Part shown: piece by piece, positions 1 to 6,979 of the stretch
How the letters are laid out: each line of letters begins with the position of its first letter
Numbering within the stretch: the first letter of the stretch is position 1
Assembly: GCA_003645395.1 (NCBI GenBank)
Contig: QNFC01000014.1
Span: forward strand, 1 to 17,888
Reading direction: 5' to 3'
DNA length: 17,888 nt
Source of the DNA: Gammaproteobacteria bacterium
GTDB taxonomy: Bacteria; Pseudomonadota; Gammaproteobacteria; Immundisolibacterales; Immundisolibacteraceae
Position numbers and translations under genes: made by a program
Notes under the pieces: model-generated
The model's database searches: none
Told to the model about the DNA's origin: nothing
The model's input: only the letters and a program-made list of their open reading frames with translations

Positions 1-15
1 AATATCATTGTTAAT

Positions 16-30
16 CACAACTCCTCTCCC
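16..30 (-). promoter_or_regulatory. Possible ribosome binding site and start of a gene leaving the left edge
   Basis: Read on the minus strand, a purine-rich AGGGAGAGGAG stretch lies just before a GTG (16-18) that opens a frame running off the window (M-I-N-N-D-I). This looks like the start of the next gene after the aryl-alcohol dehydrogenase on the same strand. Only six codons are visible, so no product can be named. A TTG one base-pair step away is an alternative start. Confidence is low. Confidence 0.25.
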
Positions 31-188
31 TCCACTAACAACCCACCGCCAGTCCATGCCCATTGGTTTTTAAATTCAGGCCAAATCGGACCAATGCTGA
101 TTAAGCTCCATTCACATCCTTCGGCCTCATTGAGCAGATTTTTAGCTGTTTTTAAGTTGCATGACAATAGCCTAGCGTATCAATTAAC

Positions 189-1289
189 CTAAATTAGCTT
201 AAGTACTGGCTTCAGAGTGGATCCATTTTCCGAATCTTCAGCTGCCTGGTTGATCTCATCCAGAGTGTAGAACTTGATGAGTTTGTCGAATGGAAACTTA
301 CCTTGCTTATAGAGCTCGATCAGGCGTGGAATAAAAATGTCAGAATTACTATCACCCTCTATGATGCCGCGCAAATGGCGGTTAAAGAGCATAAAATTAA
401 CATCAACATTAATCGTAGTACCCATGGCCGGCGCGCCGACGATGCCGCCTTCGCCACCCATGGCGATGGTGTAGATCGCACCCTCCAGCACTTTCGCATT
501 ACCGGTGGTTTCAAGCATATAACTGGCGCCTCTGCCGCCGGTGAGCTCCATCACTGCCTCCACCGGATTGGTCTGCTCGGCATTAATGACGTGAGTCGCG
601 CCCAACTCCGTAGCGAGATCCAGACGATTTTGCTTGATATCGATAACAATAATTGTCGTGCAATTAGCTATCACCGCGCCCATGACTGCGCTGAGGCCGA
701 CCGCACCAGCGCCAAAGATGACGATGTCTGAACCTGCAGGCGGGTTCAAAGCGTTAAGCACAGAACCGGCGCCGGTCTGCACCCCACAACCTAGCGGGCC
801 AAGAAGTTCCAGCGGCACTGACTTGTCAACAGCAACGGTATTTCTCTCGTAGCTAAGTGCATACCCTGCAAAAGAGGATTGACCAAAAAAACTGCAACCT
901 AGCGGCTCGTCGCCGGCGTGAATAGTGCAGTCGCCGCTGTGGGTGCGGCCACCAAAATTAAGACCGAAGGCATTTTCACAGGAAAGATGATTACCGGACA
1001 GACAGTTGGTGCAATGGCCACAGGTGTGAAAGGTGAGTACCACATGGTCACCAGGTTCCACCTTGGTGACGTTGGCGCCGACTTTTTCAACGATACCCGA
1101 ACCTTCGTGACCTAACACCATGGGCAACATAGTTGGCAGATTTTGATCACGGATGGTTAGATCGGTATGACACATACCTACTGCGACGATTTTGACCAGA
1201 ATTTGATCGGCAGCCGGTTCGGCAATAACAACCTCTTCAACCGTAAAAGGACCACCTTTGGCACGAACGACTGCGGCTTTGGTCTGCAT
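189..1289 (-). CDS. xylB: Aryl-alcohol dehydrogenase, zinc-dependent (XylB-like)
   Basis: Medium-chain zinc alcohol dehydrogenase of 366 residues, predicted to oxidise benzyl-type alcohols to aldehydes with NAD+ in the cytoplasm. Catalytic zinc ligands are visible as Cys40, His61 (GHE motif) and Cys168. The structural zinc cluster is Cys90, Cys93, Cys96 and Cys104, and the Rossmann motif GAGAVG is at about 193-198. Long stretches, including LGPLGCG-QTGAGSVLNALNPPAG, SFFGQSSFA-YALSYERNTV and QGKFPFDKLIKFY, match TOL-plasmid XylB as I remember it, and the length is the same. The ATG follows a good AGGGAGAG site. The gene is divergent from the xylM-like gene, supporting a shared methylarene pathway. 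The family assignment is firm; the exact substrate (benzyl, methylbenzyl or cuminyl alcohol) is inferred. Confidence 0.9.
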   Translation of the reverse strand: MQTKAAVVRAKGGPFTVEEVVIAEPAADQILVKIVAVGMCHTDLTIRDQNLPTMLPMVLGHEGSGIVEKVGANVTKVEPGDHVVLTFHTCGHCTNCLSGNHLSCENAFGLNFGGRTHSGDCTIHAGDEPLGCSFFGQSSFAGYALSYERNTVAVDKSVPLELLGPLGCGVQTGAGSVLNALNPPAGSDIVIFGAGAVGLSAVMGAVIANCTTIIVIDIKQNRLDLATELGATHVINAEQTNPVEAVMELTGGRGASYMLETTGNAKVLEGAIYTIAMGGEGGIVGAPAMGTTINVDVNFMLFNRHLRGIIEGDSNSDIFIPRLIELYKQGKFPFDKLIKFYTLDEINQAAEDSENGSTLKPVLKLI

Positions 1290-1545
1290 TCAACTCTCCC
1301 TGATAAATGTTGGATACTACTTAATAATCCGGCGTCTGGGCCGCAAAACTTGTGGCACGATGGTCACAATTGCTGCAGTGCAACACCCCTCCGAAGTAGG
1401 ACGACATCATACCTAAGGTAAGCTTGAACAATGAAGCTTTTTCACGCTACCCACATCAATAAATTACCCGCTTGTGCAACCGTGAACAGGTCGGCTAACC
1501 TATCCAGCTTTATCGATCGTTTAACGCACAGCAAGAGGTGAAAAG
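1290..1545. promoter_or_regulatory. Divergent promoter region between xylB-like and xylM-like genes
   Basis: This 256-base region must hold promoters for both flanking genes. Two adjacent dyads stand out: TTGTG-N10-CACAA at 1350-1369 and TTGC-N6-GCAA at 1370-1383. Together they could be operator sites; the second has the look of a LysR-type T-N11-A box. An AAGCTT pair spaced by 8 bases lies at about 1421-1440. I cannot assign -10/-35 boxes with confidence. No open frame here is convincing. Confidence 0.4.
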
Positions 1546-2643
1546 ATGTCGGCAGTGAAAGAATACGCTCGTTATTTGATTGCAGCGGCGATGTTGTCTA
1601 TTGGCATCACCGGCATGCTATTAGGTCCTAACTGGGCCTGGTTAGGCCTGGTTGGGTTTGTCGGTATCGCCGTTGCTGACTTTCTCGCCGGACCCGACCA
1701 CTCTCACCGCACTCATGTTAACGCGGCGGTTTGTGATGCCATATTATTCCTCCAACTGCCGCTAACCTGGGCATTATGGCTGAGTTTTGCTCACCTGATT
1801 TCTCTGGGAACGCTGACGCCGATAACAGCTGTTGGCGCGGTACTGACGGTGGGCTTTTTAACCGCACTGGGCAGCTTGCCGTCGGCTCATGAGCTGATGC
1901 ACCGACACGATCGGTTTTCGCTTATCTGCGCATCCCTGTATGAAACGATCTACGGCCTGCCACTAAATGACCTGGCTCATAACCATATTCACCACCCACA
2001 TGTTGGAACCCCTAAAGACGGCGACACCCCGGTTAGAGGGGAATGGGTATATGGCTTTGTGCCACGCTCAATCATCAGCGGCACAAGAGATGCTATCGCG
2101 CTGGAGAAACAGCGATTAGACAAGATTGGCGTGGGCTATTGGTCGCTGAAGAGCCGTTTTTTTTGGGCGGTTGCCAGCCTCACAACGTGGGTCTCAATTT
2201 TTCTTTGGGTGGCCGGTGGGGTGGCCGGAATTCCCTATTTGCTCGCCACATGGACGATAAGTTTTCTTATTCTCGGCGGGTTTAACTATACCCAACACTA
2301 CGGCCTGGTACGCGACCCGGAGTCGACACTGGCGCCGCGCCACTCCTGGAATCATCTAAACCTTTATTCCAGAGCCGTGTCGTTCGAGATATCGACCCAC
2401 TCGGAACATCATCTCGATCCAGACATGCCCTACCAGGAGTTACCCCCTCATACTGAAGCTCCCCAGATGCCGAGTATTGTCGCCTGCTTTTTGCTGTCTT
2501 TTATTCCACCGTTATGGGAGGAAAAAATTGCCAAACCAAGACTCGAGCAGTGGGACAAAGAATTTGCCAACGCTGACGAACAACGGCTCGCAAGGGAGGC
2601 CAACGTAGCCGCTGGCTGGCCAGACTGGCTTGCGCAAAGCTGA
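1546..2643 (+). CDS. xylM: Xylene/p-cymene monooxygenase hydroxylase subunit (XylM-like membrane di-iron enzyme)
   Basis: Integral-membrane non-haem di-iron hydroxylase of 365 residues, in the AlkB/XylM/fatty-acid-hydroxylase superfamily. It is predicted to hydroxylate a methyl group on an aromatic ring to the benzylic alcohol. Histidine boxes are HELMH (115-119), H145-x3-HH (149-150), QHYG (His251) and HSEHH (285-289). Hydrophobic segments lie at about 8-25, 30-48, 66-108, 208-246 and 309-325. The motifs FNY-QHYGLVRD, EAPQMPS, IPPLW and the C-terminal ANVAAGWPDW match XylM (about 369 residues) as recalled. An AGAGGTGA site precedes the ATG. Its redox partner is probably the reductase encoded convergently at 2748-3821. 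p-Cymene monooxygenase CymAa is the main alternative name; the sequence alone does not separate the two. Confidence 0.88.
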   Translation: MSAVKEYARYLIAAAMLSIGITGMLLGPNWAWLGLVGFVGIAVADFLAGPDHSHRTHVNAAVCDAILFLQLPLTWALWLSFAHLISLGTLTPITAVGAVLTVGFLTALGSLPSAHELMHRHDRFSLICASLYETIYGLPLNDLAHNHIHHPHVGTPKDGDTPVRGEWVYGFVPRSIISGTRDAIALEKQRLDKIGVGYWSLKSRFFWAVASLTTWVSIFLWVAGGVAGIPYLLATWTISFLILGGFNYTQHYGLVRDPESTLAPRHSWNHLNLYSRAVSFEISTHSEHHLDPDMPYQELPPHTEAPQMPSIVACFLLSFIPPLWEEKIAKPRLEQWDKEFANADEQRLAREANVAAGWPDWLAQS

Positions 2644-2694
2644 ATTGAAGAAGGAGCTTTCGAGCGGGGCTCTCATGATCGAGCCATGGCTGAA

Positions 2695-2717
2695 CAACGG
2701 GCTTATCATCCCCGTTG
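2695..2717. other. Hairpin between convergent xylM-like and xylA-like genes
   Basis: A 7-bp inverted repeat, CAACGGG (2695-2701) and CCCGTTG (2711-2717), with a 9-base loop lies in the 104-base gap between the two converging genes. A weaker GGCTC/GAGCC pair sits just to the left. Neither has a U-tract on either strand, so a classical intrinsic terminator is not shown. A role in ending transcription or protecting 3' ends is only a guess. Confidence 0.3.
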
Positions 2718-2747
2718 GCCCGGAAACTCCGCCAATATATTTCTGAG

Positions 2748-3821
2748 CTATTCCGCCAGGCTGCTGGAGTCGAGAAATTTGTCGTAATGAATGTGCTCAC
2801 TGGCAATTCCGGCGGCCGCCATCACCTCCATAGCAGCATCAATCATTACCGGTGGCCCGCACAGGTAGGCATGACGCGAAGCCAACTGCGAGACCTCCGC
2901 TTCGTTAATCATCGCGGTCACAAAACCGCGAGCACCCTGCCAATTACTCTCTTCCGCTTCGTCAGACAGCACTGGCACAAGCTTAAATTCACCCTGCCAT
3001 TGCTCGCCAATTCGCTGAAGCTCGTCAATCAAGTACAGATCACGCTGCTCACGGGCACCAAACAGAAACACCACATCACGCTTTACCCGACGCTGCACCC
3101 CATCTTCGAGAATTGCTTTTAGCGGCGCGAGACCACTACCACCGGCGACAAACAACAGCGGCTCCGAGCCTTCCCGCAACCAGAAGTTACCGGTGGGGCC
3201 CTGTACTTTTACCGATTCGCCGGTTCGATCTTCGGCAAACAACCAGTCAGTGAAGCGCCCTCCGGGCACGTGGCGAATAATGAAGTCCAGCTCATTGCTA
3301 CCACCAGGCTGAGCGGCGGAGGCAAACGAATACTCCCGCGGCCGGTCAAACCCTTCCAGACTCAGCTCCGCATACTGCCCCGCAGCATATTCCAGTCGGC
3401 CATCAATTTTAACGGCCAGCCCTTTGGTGTCATGGGTAAGATCCACTACGGATTTCACGACACCGGTAAATTCCTGTCTCGCAAAATCAGGCCGCCCAGA
3501 CTCTAGCTCAACCTCTACTTCGATATGATCACCAGGCTTCACCCTGGCCTGGCAAGCAAGGATATAACCGGCATTAAGCTCTTCAATACTTAAAACATAA
3601 GAGAAGTCTCGAATCGCTTTAACTTTGCCAACCGTCAATTTGCAACGGCATTGAACACAGGTGCCCACCTTGCAGCTATGGGGAAAATCGATACCTGCGG
3701 ACAGCGCCGCCTGCAACAGACTCTCATTTTTTTGCACTTCCACGGTTTTATCGTAAGGCTTGATGACCGCTACCGCTGGCCCCTTAGCCTTATTCCCAAA
3801 CAATCCGAATGCCAAAATCAC
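2748..3821 (-). CDS. xylA: Xylene monooxygenase electron-transfer component (2Fe-2S ferredoxin plus FAD/NAD(P)H reductase, XylA-like)
   Basis: Cytoplasmic 357-residue reductase passing electrons from NAD(P)H through FAD and a plant-type 2Fe-2S cluster to an oxygenase. Cluster ligands are Cys50, Cys55, Cys58 and Cys90. The flavin-binding RxYS motif is REYS (162-165), the NAD(P) loop is GGSGLAP (227-233) and CGPP is at 321-324. FPHSCKVGTC, VPGG-F-WLF-DRTG and FGAR-QRDLY resemble XylA more than BenC or XylZ. The start is GTG at 3821, preceded by GGGAG five bases away; residues 1-15 form a short extra leader. It is downstream of the BenB-like gene but separated by a terminator (3861-3896). It is the only reductase in the window, so it may also serve the Rieske oxygenases. 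Confidence 0.87.
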   Translation of the reverse strand: MILAFGLFGNKAKGPAVAVIKPYDKTVEVQKNESLLQAALSAGIDFPHSCKVGTCVQCRCKLTVGKVKAIRDFSYVLSIEELNAGYILACQARVKPGDHIEVEVELESGRPDFARQEFTGVVKSVVDLTHDTKGLAVKIDGRLEYAAGQYAELSLEGFDRPREYSFASAAQPGGSNELDFIIRHVPGGRFTDWLFAEDRTGESVKVQGPTGNFWLREGSEPLLFVAGGSGLAPLKAILEDGVQRRVKRDVVFLFGAREQRDLYLIDELQRIGEQWQGEFKLVPVLSDEAEESNWQGARGFVTAMINEAEVSQLASRHAYLCGPPVMIDAAMEVMAAAGIASEHIHYDKFLDSSSLAE

Positions 3822-3860
3822 CGTCTCCCAAAACGAGTCACCAGTATTATTTCAGTACTG

Positions 3861-3896
3861 TAAAAATAAAAAACTCCGCACAGCATCTGTGCGGAG
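3861..3896 (-). terminator. Intrinsic terminator after the BenB-like gene
   Basis: A perfect 9-bp stem, CTCCGCACA (3874-3882) and TGTGCGGAG (3888-3896), has a 5-base loop. On the minus strand a T-rich tract (TTTTTTATTTTT, complement of 3862-3873) follows. This is a textbook Rho-independent terminator for transcription leaving the BenB-like gene at 3942. It implies that the downstream xylA-like gene has its own promoter or depends on read-through. Confidence 0.85.
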
Positions 3897-3941
3897 CGGG
3901 TACATCTTTAGTCGATGCTTACGCAGATCGACCAGCCACAT

Positions 3942-4433
3942 TTAAATACTATAAATGTCCACCACCGCCGGGATGACATCATTAAGCAGAATAATTTTCT
4001 TACTGGCGATAATCAGTTTGTCACCGTCAGCGCGCAACCCATACTCGTAACGCCCATAGAAAGTGTCGGTAATTTCGTGGCGGTAGGAGTTAACAATAAA
4101 GTTCGCATAAGCGCTAATCAAACCGCCGCTTTCATCCCCCAGGCGAATATTGGTAACGACGTGCGATGTTCTGGGCAACGGGGTCGAGGCTGAGGACATG
4201 CCGGACTCGATCCGCCAGATACGATCTTCCAGACCGTTACGGTTACTGTAATAAATCAGCGAAATCTCGTTGGCCGGATCGGACGTCATCTCATGCTCGG
4301 AATCCCAGGCCGGCATCCAGTAGGTGCAATCTTCTGCAAACAGGGCCAACCAGTCGTGCCAACGTTGCTCATCTAAAAGCGCCGCTTCTTCATACAGTAA
4401 CGCACTTACATTTTCCAAAAGACTATTACTCAA
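3942..4433 (-). CDS. benB: Benzoate/toluate dioxygenase beta subunit (BenB/XylY-like)
   Basis: Small (structural) subunit of an aromatic-ring-hydroxylating dioxygenase, 163 residues, with the NTF2/SnoaL-like cone fold. Marks of the BenB/XylY/AntB group are FAEDC-YWMPAWDSE, NEISLIYY-NRNGLEDRI and the C-terminal VDIYSI; BenB ends almost identically (VIDIYHI) as recalled. The frame opens with TTG at 4433, with AAGGGGAG seven bases upstream and an in-frame TAA six codons up; no earlier ATG exists. There is no adjacent alpha subunit on this strand. The only BenA-type alpha is on the opposite strand at 13651, so the pair is split. An intrinsic terminator follows. Confidence 0.83.
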   Translation of the reverse strand: MSNSLLENVSALLYEEAALLDEQRWHDWLALFAEDCTYWMPAWDSEHEMTSDPANEISLIYYSNRNGLEDRIWRIESGMSSASTPLPRTSHVVTNIRLGDESGGLISAYANFIVNSYRHEITDTFYGRYEYGLRADGDKLIIASKKIILLNDVIPAVVDIYSI

Positions 4434-4520
4434 TGGCCCACTCCCCTTCCATTAACAATTTTTAATTATCAGCTAGCACTGCGGATGAAAAACCCTACCC
4501 CATTGCCCCCCGCTTCAAAA

Positions 4521-4543
4521 TGACACAGATCAAAAGCGTGTCA
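4521..4543. promoter_or_regulatory. Dyad upstream of the BenB-like gene (possible operator)
   Basis: TGACAC (4521-4526) and GTGTCA (4538-4543) form a 6-bp inverted repeat with an 11-base centre, in the 129-base gap before the BenB-like gene. The half-site resembles the TGACACCA repeats seen before the alpha subunit at 8347, but the arm spacing differs. No U-tract follows, so a protein-binding site is more likely than a terminator. Weak support. Confidence 0.3.
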
Positions 4544-4562
4544 AAGGGCTGTCGGCGGCAAC

Positions 4563-5036
4563 CTAAATAGGTGTGACCATCAGAGTTTGGATCCGGTAGG
4601 TATCAAAGATGCAATGCTTCTTCTTAAACTTTAGCTCACCATCTTCACGAACAATTTCGTCTACGTATTTGCCGGCATTATAAACCTTGGTTTCACCGTC
4701 AAGCAGCGTTTGCAGCACCAGGTAATTTGACTGCACAGTGATCACACTACCCTGCTCTCCCAGCACACGGATATTACTAACCAGATGACGATAAAAATGG
4801 GCAGCGTAAATATTGGCATTACGTAGCGCAACGATGCGATCACGCAACATACCTTTACTGTCACAAAACATCACTGCAACCGGCAAATTCTGATCCGCAT
4901 TTTCACGTGGGATTACTTTATAATCGCATTTTTCGGTGAAAAATTCTGGCCACTGTTCCAGATCATCATCGTCAATACACTGCACATAGGCGTGGATCAA
5001 CTCCTCCACCTCATAGCGTAACTGCTGTTTATCCAA
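4563..5036 (-). CDS. Ring-hydroxylating oxygenase beta subunit, terephthalate dioxygenase/salicylate 5-hydroxylase type
   Basis: Small subunit of a Rieske oxygenase, 157 residues, SnoaL-like fold. The pattern EQWPEFFTEKCDY, PREN-D-NLPVAV, CDSKGML-DRI-ALR-ANIYAAHFYRHLVSN and the final TLMVTPI resembles TphA3 and NagH-type small subunits rather than BenB or HcaF. The frame begins with TTG at 5036, with GGGAG upstream (AACGGGAGCAAGGGG-TTG); there is no ATG near the N-terminus. A palindrome at 5063-5080 sits just upstream. Neither alpha subunit in the window looks like its natural partner (TphA2/NagG type), so this is an orphan beta subunit. It may pair with a distant alpha or modify another oxygenase. 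Confidence 0.78.
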   Translation of the reverse strand: MDKQQLRYEVEELIHAYVQCIDDDDLEQWPEFFTEKCDYKVIPRENADQNLPVAVMFCDSKGMLRDRIVALRNANIYAAHFYRHLVSNIRVLGEQGSVITVQSNYLVLQTLLDGETKVYNAGKYVDEIVREDGELKFKKKHCIFDTYRIQTLMVTPI

Positions 5037-5062
5037 CCCCTTGCTCCCGTTTTTATAGTTTC

Positions 5063-5080
5063 GTCAGCGTCTACGCTGAC
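5063..5080. repeat. Palindrome upstream of the orphan beta subunit
   Basis: A 7-bp perfect inverted repeat, GTCAGCG (5063-5069) and CGCTGAC (5074-5080), with a 4-base centre ends 27 bases before the TTG start at 5036. There is no T-tract after it on the minus strand. It could be an operator or a 5'-leader hairpin that tunes translation. Its position after the terminator at 5169-5210 suggests a separate promoter for this gene. Confidence 0.4.
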
Positions 5081-5168
5081 AAACAATTATTAACTCTTCT
5101 CCCAACCTCAGCACCGTTGCCGCAAGCCTGCGAAAAGCCCCCTAAAGATATAACTGAATTACGATACC

Positions 5169-5210
5169 AAAAAAACCCCTTGCCCATAAATGACCAAGGA
5201 GTAATTTTTT
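5169..5210. terminator. Bidirectional intrinsic terminator after the LigB-like gene
   Basis: An 8-bp stem with one G-T wobble, ACCCCTTG (5175-5182) and CAAGGAGT (5195-5202), has a 12-base loop. On the minus strand it is followed by seven T (complement of 5169-5175); on the plus strand TTTTTT (5205-5210) follows. It lies eight bases after the LigB-like stop codon and should end the alpha-beta-ligA-ligB transcript. Confidence 0.75.
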
Positions 5211-5217
5211 ATCAGGA

Positions 5218-6045
5218 TCAAGCGACCTTCAACTCCGAGAAACCAACACCGGTAATCCAGGTCGGCATCGGCTCGTAGCAGAGGGTTTCGCCGGTAAGTT
5301 TTTTCATCGCAGCCATGGCGCAGATCCAGTTGCGAATCTCCCACGCACCGTTACCACCATTCTCGAGAACATAGTCATCGCCGAGGGCAATCAGCGCCTC
5401 TATGTCGCCATTGTTAACGTGGTTCAGAATCATATGATCGAACTCTTCGTTAACCCGACCCATCTCCGCAGTACCCACCCAATGGCTAATTCCACCACAG
5501 CCAAACACAGCAACTCGCTCATCCTTATCCCAGGCGTTAACCGCATCACCAATCATTGCCCCAAGCTGCTGGGCACGACGCATGGGAATTATTGGAGTAA
5601 CCGCTGCTGCCAGATAAATTGGGATGGTGCGAACACCGGGAATGGGAGTGATGGCCTTATGAATGGGGATCATGGTGCCGTGATCCAGCAGCAGGGACTT
5701 GGCCACTGCCCAGTCAAAGCCGTTGGCAAAGCCGTAATTCATGATGTGTTCAGCCAGCGGGACATTATTCTCCACCTGGTAACGCTCTATCCGTAGCCAG
5801 TTTTCTTCCGGCCCTTCCAGCTCACCCACCCCAATCAGATACTGCGGCAAACAGTGGGGGCCAAACATGGTGTAGTGATCATCACCCACCACAATCACCG
5901 TGTCGACGCGCAGCTCTTTCAGCCGTTCGACAATTGTCTCAAAGGCTGCATCGACATTAGCAACCTGCTTTTTATTGGCAATCTCCGGGTTGCCGGTGAT
6001 CATCGGGTCATGAGACACAATGAATCCGCCTACTATCTCTGCCAT
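5218..6045 (-). CDS. Class III extradiol ring-cleavage dioxygenase, catalytic subunit (LigB-like)
   Basis: Catalytic Fe(II) subunit of a protocatechuate-4,5-dioxygenase-type extradiol enzyme, 275 residues (LigB is about 302). All key residues align with Sphingobium LigB as recalled. Iron ligands are His12 (SHDP), His57 (GDDHYTMF) and Glu236 (NGAWEI). His188 in GGISHW matches catalytic His195, and His122 in DHGTMIPI matches His127. It is predicted to open a vicinal dihydroxy ring in the cytoplasm. It follows its LigA-like partner by 35 bases, with GGAGG upstream of ATG, and ends at a terminator. The neighbouring Rieske alpha/beta pair probably supplies its catechol-type substrate after a diol dehydrogenase not seen here. 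The true substrate is unknown; protocatechuate is not implied. Confidence 0.87.
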   Translation of the reverse strand: MAEIVGGFIVSHDPMITGNPEIANKKQVANVDAAFETIVERLKELRVDTVIVVGDDHYTMFGPHCLPQYLIGVGELEGPEENWLRIERYQVENNVPLAEHIMNYGFANGFDWAVAKSLLLDHGTMIPIHKAITPIPGVRTIPIYLAAAVTPIIPMRRAQQLGAMIGDAVNAWDKDERVAVFGCGGISHWVGTAEMGRVNEEFDHMILNHVNNGDIEALIALGDDYVLENGGNGAWEIRNWICAMAAMKKLTGETLCYEPMPTWITGVGFSELKVA

Positions 6046-6080
6046 TGCCTGATCCTCCTCTCTGTTTGTCCTTAGTTTAG

Positions 6081-6383
6081 CTAGCCCTGCGGCTGTTCAA
6101 ATGCCGCCATCATTGCCGGCGGCTCGCCACCGTTCATGTGGGTCAAATAATCGAAAGGCATCCCTTCCGGCCCGTTTAACATTGGCCAGACCATCAGGGT
6201 TAGCAGTGTATTAACACCCTGATCTGCCAGACTTTTTAGATCATTTTCCATGATCATTTTGCGTTCGCTATCGGTCAGCAAGAACTGGCGCAAGAAGCCG
6301 TCGGGGTCAGCTTTAAACTGCTCAATAGCCTCTGGGTCTTTGCCGAGCGTCCAGAATGCTTTTTCCACCGCATGCATGCTCAT
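6081..6383 (-). CDS. Extradiol dioxygenase small subunit (LigA-like)
   Basis: All-alpha small subunit that caps the active site in LigAB-type extradiol dioxygenases, 100 residues (LigA is about 139). The core runs from VEKAFWTLGKDP through FKADPDGFL and LTDSERKMI to LKSLADQGVN, LTLMVWP and PFDYLTHMN, the usual LigA domain layout. The ATG at 6383 follows GAGGTGGTGAT; a second ATG two codons later is possible. It lies between the Rieske beta subunit (57 bases upstream) and the LigB-like subunit (35 bases downstream), so it is the cognate partner of that LigB. A second LigA-like protein at 8584 is clearly related. Confidence 0.85.
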   Translation of the reverse strand: MSMHAVEKAFWTLGKDPEAIEQFKADPDGFLRQFLLTDSERKMIMENDLKSLADQGVNTLLTLMVWPMLNGPEGMPFDYLTHMNGGEPPAMMAAFEQPQG

Positions 6384-6440
6384 ATCACCACCTCAACCTC
6401 TAGCTGTTAAAACAACCCTGCTGTTTTAGAAAAAGCCGCC

Positions 6441-6968
6441 TTAGATAAAGAAGTAGAGATTCTTATCAAGGACAACCCGCATATCAAGGTTAATTTTCCT
6501 TTTTAAGATTTTGAATCCATCCCCGTCTCTGACCAGCACATCTTCGCGCCCGCCAATCAGGTTGGTCTCATCTCGCTGACGGCGGTTGCGGTAAACATGG
6601 AAGTTGGAGTAGACACTCAACTGCTGCTCCTGATCGGTGTGATAAACCTCCACATTACTAATCAGGTGACGAATACGCGATGGCGGATCTTCCATCCATA
6701 CCAGGCCGGTCTCCAGACGCTTGATTCGATCATCAAGATCGCCGTAATTGTCGTTATAGATCGCCCCGTCCTCAGGAGTAGGCTCAGGACGCTTATCATT
6801 TAACATCCTGTTTTCGGTAATCGGCAACCAGTAATGAATATCCTCATGCACCATTGATTCCAGCCATTGCCGATGCTGGCGCTGATTCATAAATCGGGCT
6901 TCACGGTAGTAAAACTGCTCCACTTGATAACCCAGTTCCAACGTTGCTAACTTTCCCAGTTCTGACAT
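6441..6968 (-). CDS. Ring-hydroxylating dioxygenase beta subunit (biphenyl/phenylpropionate type)
   Basis: Small subunit of a Rieske dioxygenase, 175 residues. RLETGLVWMEDPPSRIRHLISNV and RNRRQRDET are typical of the biphenyl/3-phenylpropionate dioxygenase beta group (BphA2, HcaF). The C-terminal third ends in VVLDKNLYFFI. ATG at 6968 follows AAGGAG at ideal spacing, 11 bases after the alpha subunit stop, so the two are co-translated. With the alpha subunit at 6980-8347 it should form an alpha3beta3 hydroxylase that adds O2 to an aromatic ring as a cis-dihydrodiol. The partner ferredoxin and reductase are not adjacent. Substrate not determined. Confidence 0.86.
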   Translation of the reverse strand: MSELGKLATLELGYQVEQFYYREARFMNQRQHRQWLESMVHEDIHYWLPITENRMLNDKRPEPTPEDGAIYNDNYGDLDDRIKRLETGLVWMEDPPSRIRHLISNVEVYHTDQEQQLSVYSNFHVYRNRRQRDETNLIGGREDVLVRDGDGFKILKRKINLDMRVVLDKNLYFFI

Positions 6969-6979
6969 TCAATTGCTCC

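Noticed and set aside
1353..1373. TGGCAC followed by TTGC, resembling a sigma-54 promoter as in the TOL upper operon
   Set aside because: The GG and GC elements are 16 bases apart, not the required 10, so it cannot be a normal -24/-12 promoter.
303..1421. Plus-strand open frames opposite the xylB-like gene
   Set aside because: They lie antisense to a full-length, well-conserved dehydrogenase, have no family features and no convincing ribosome binding sites.
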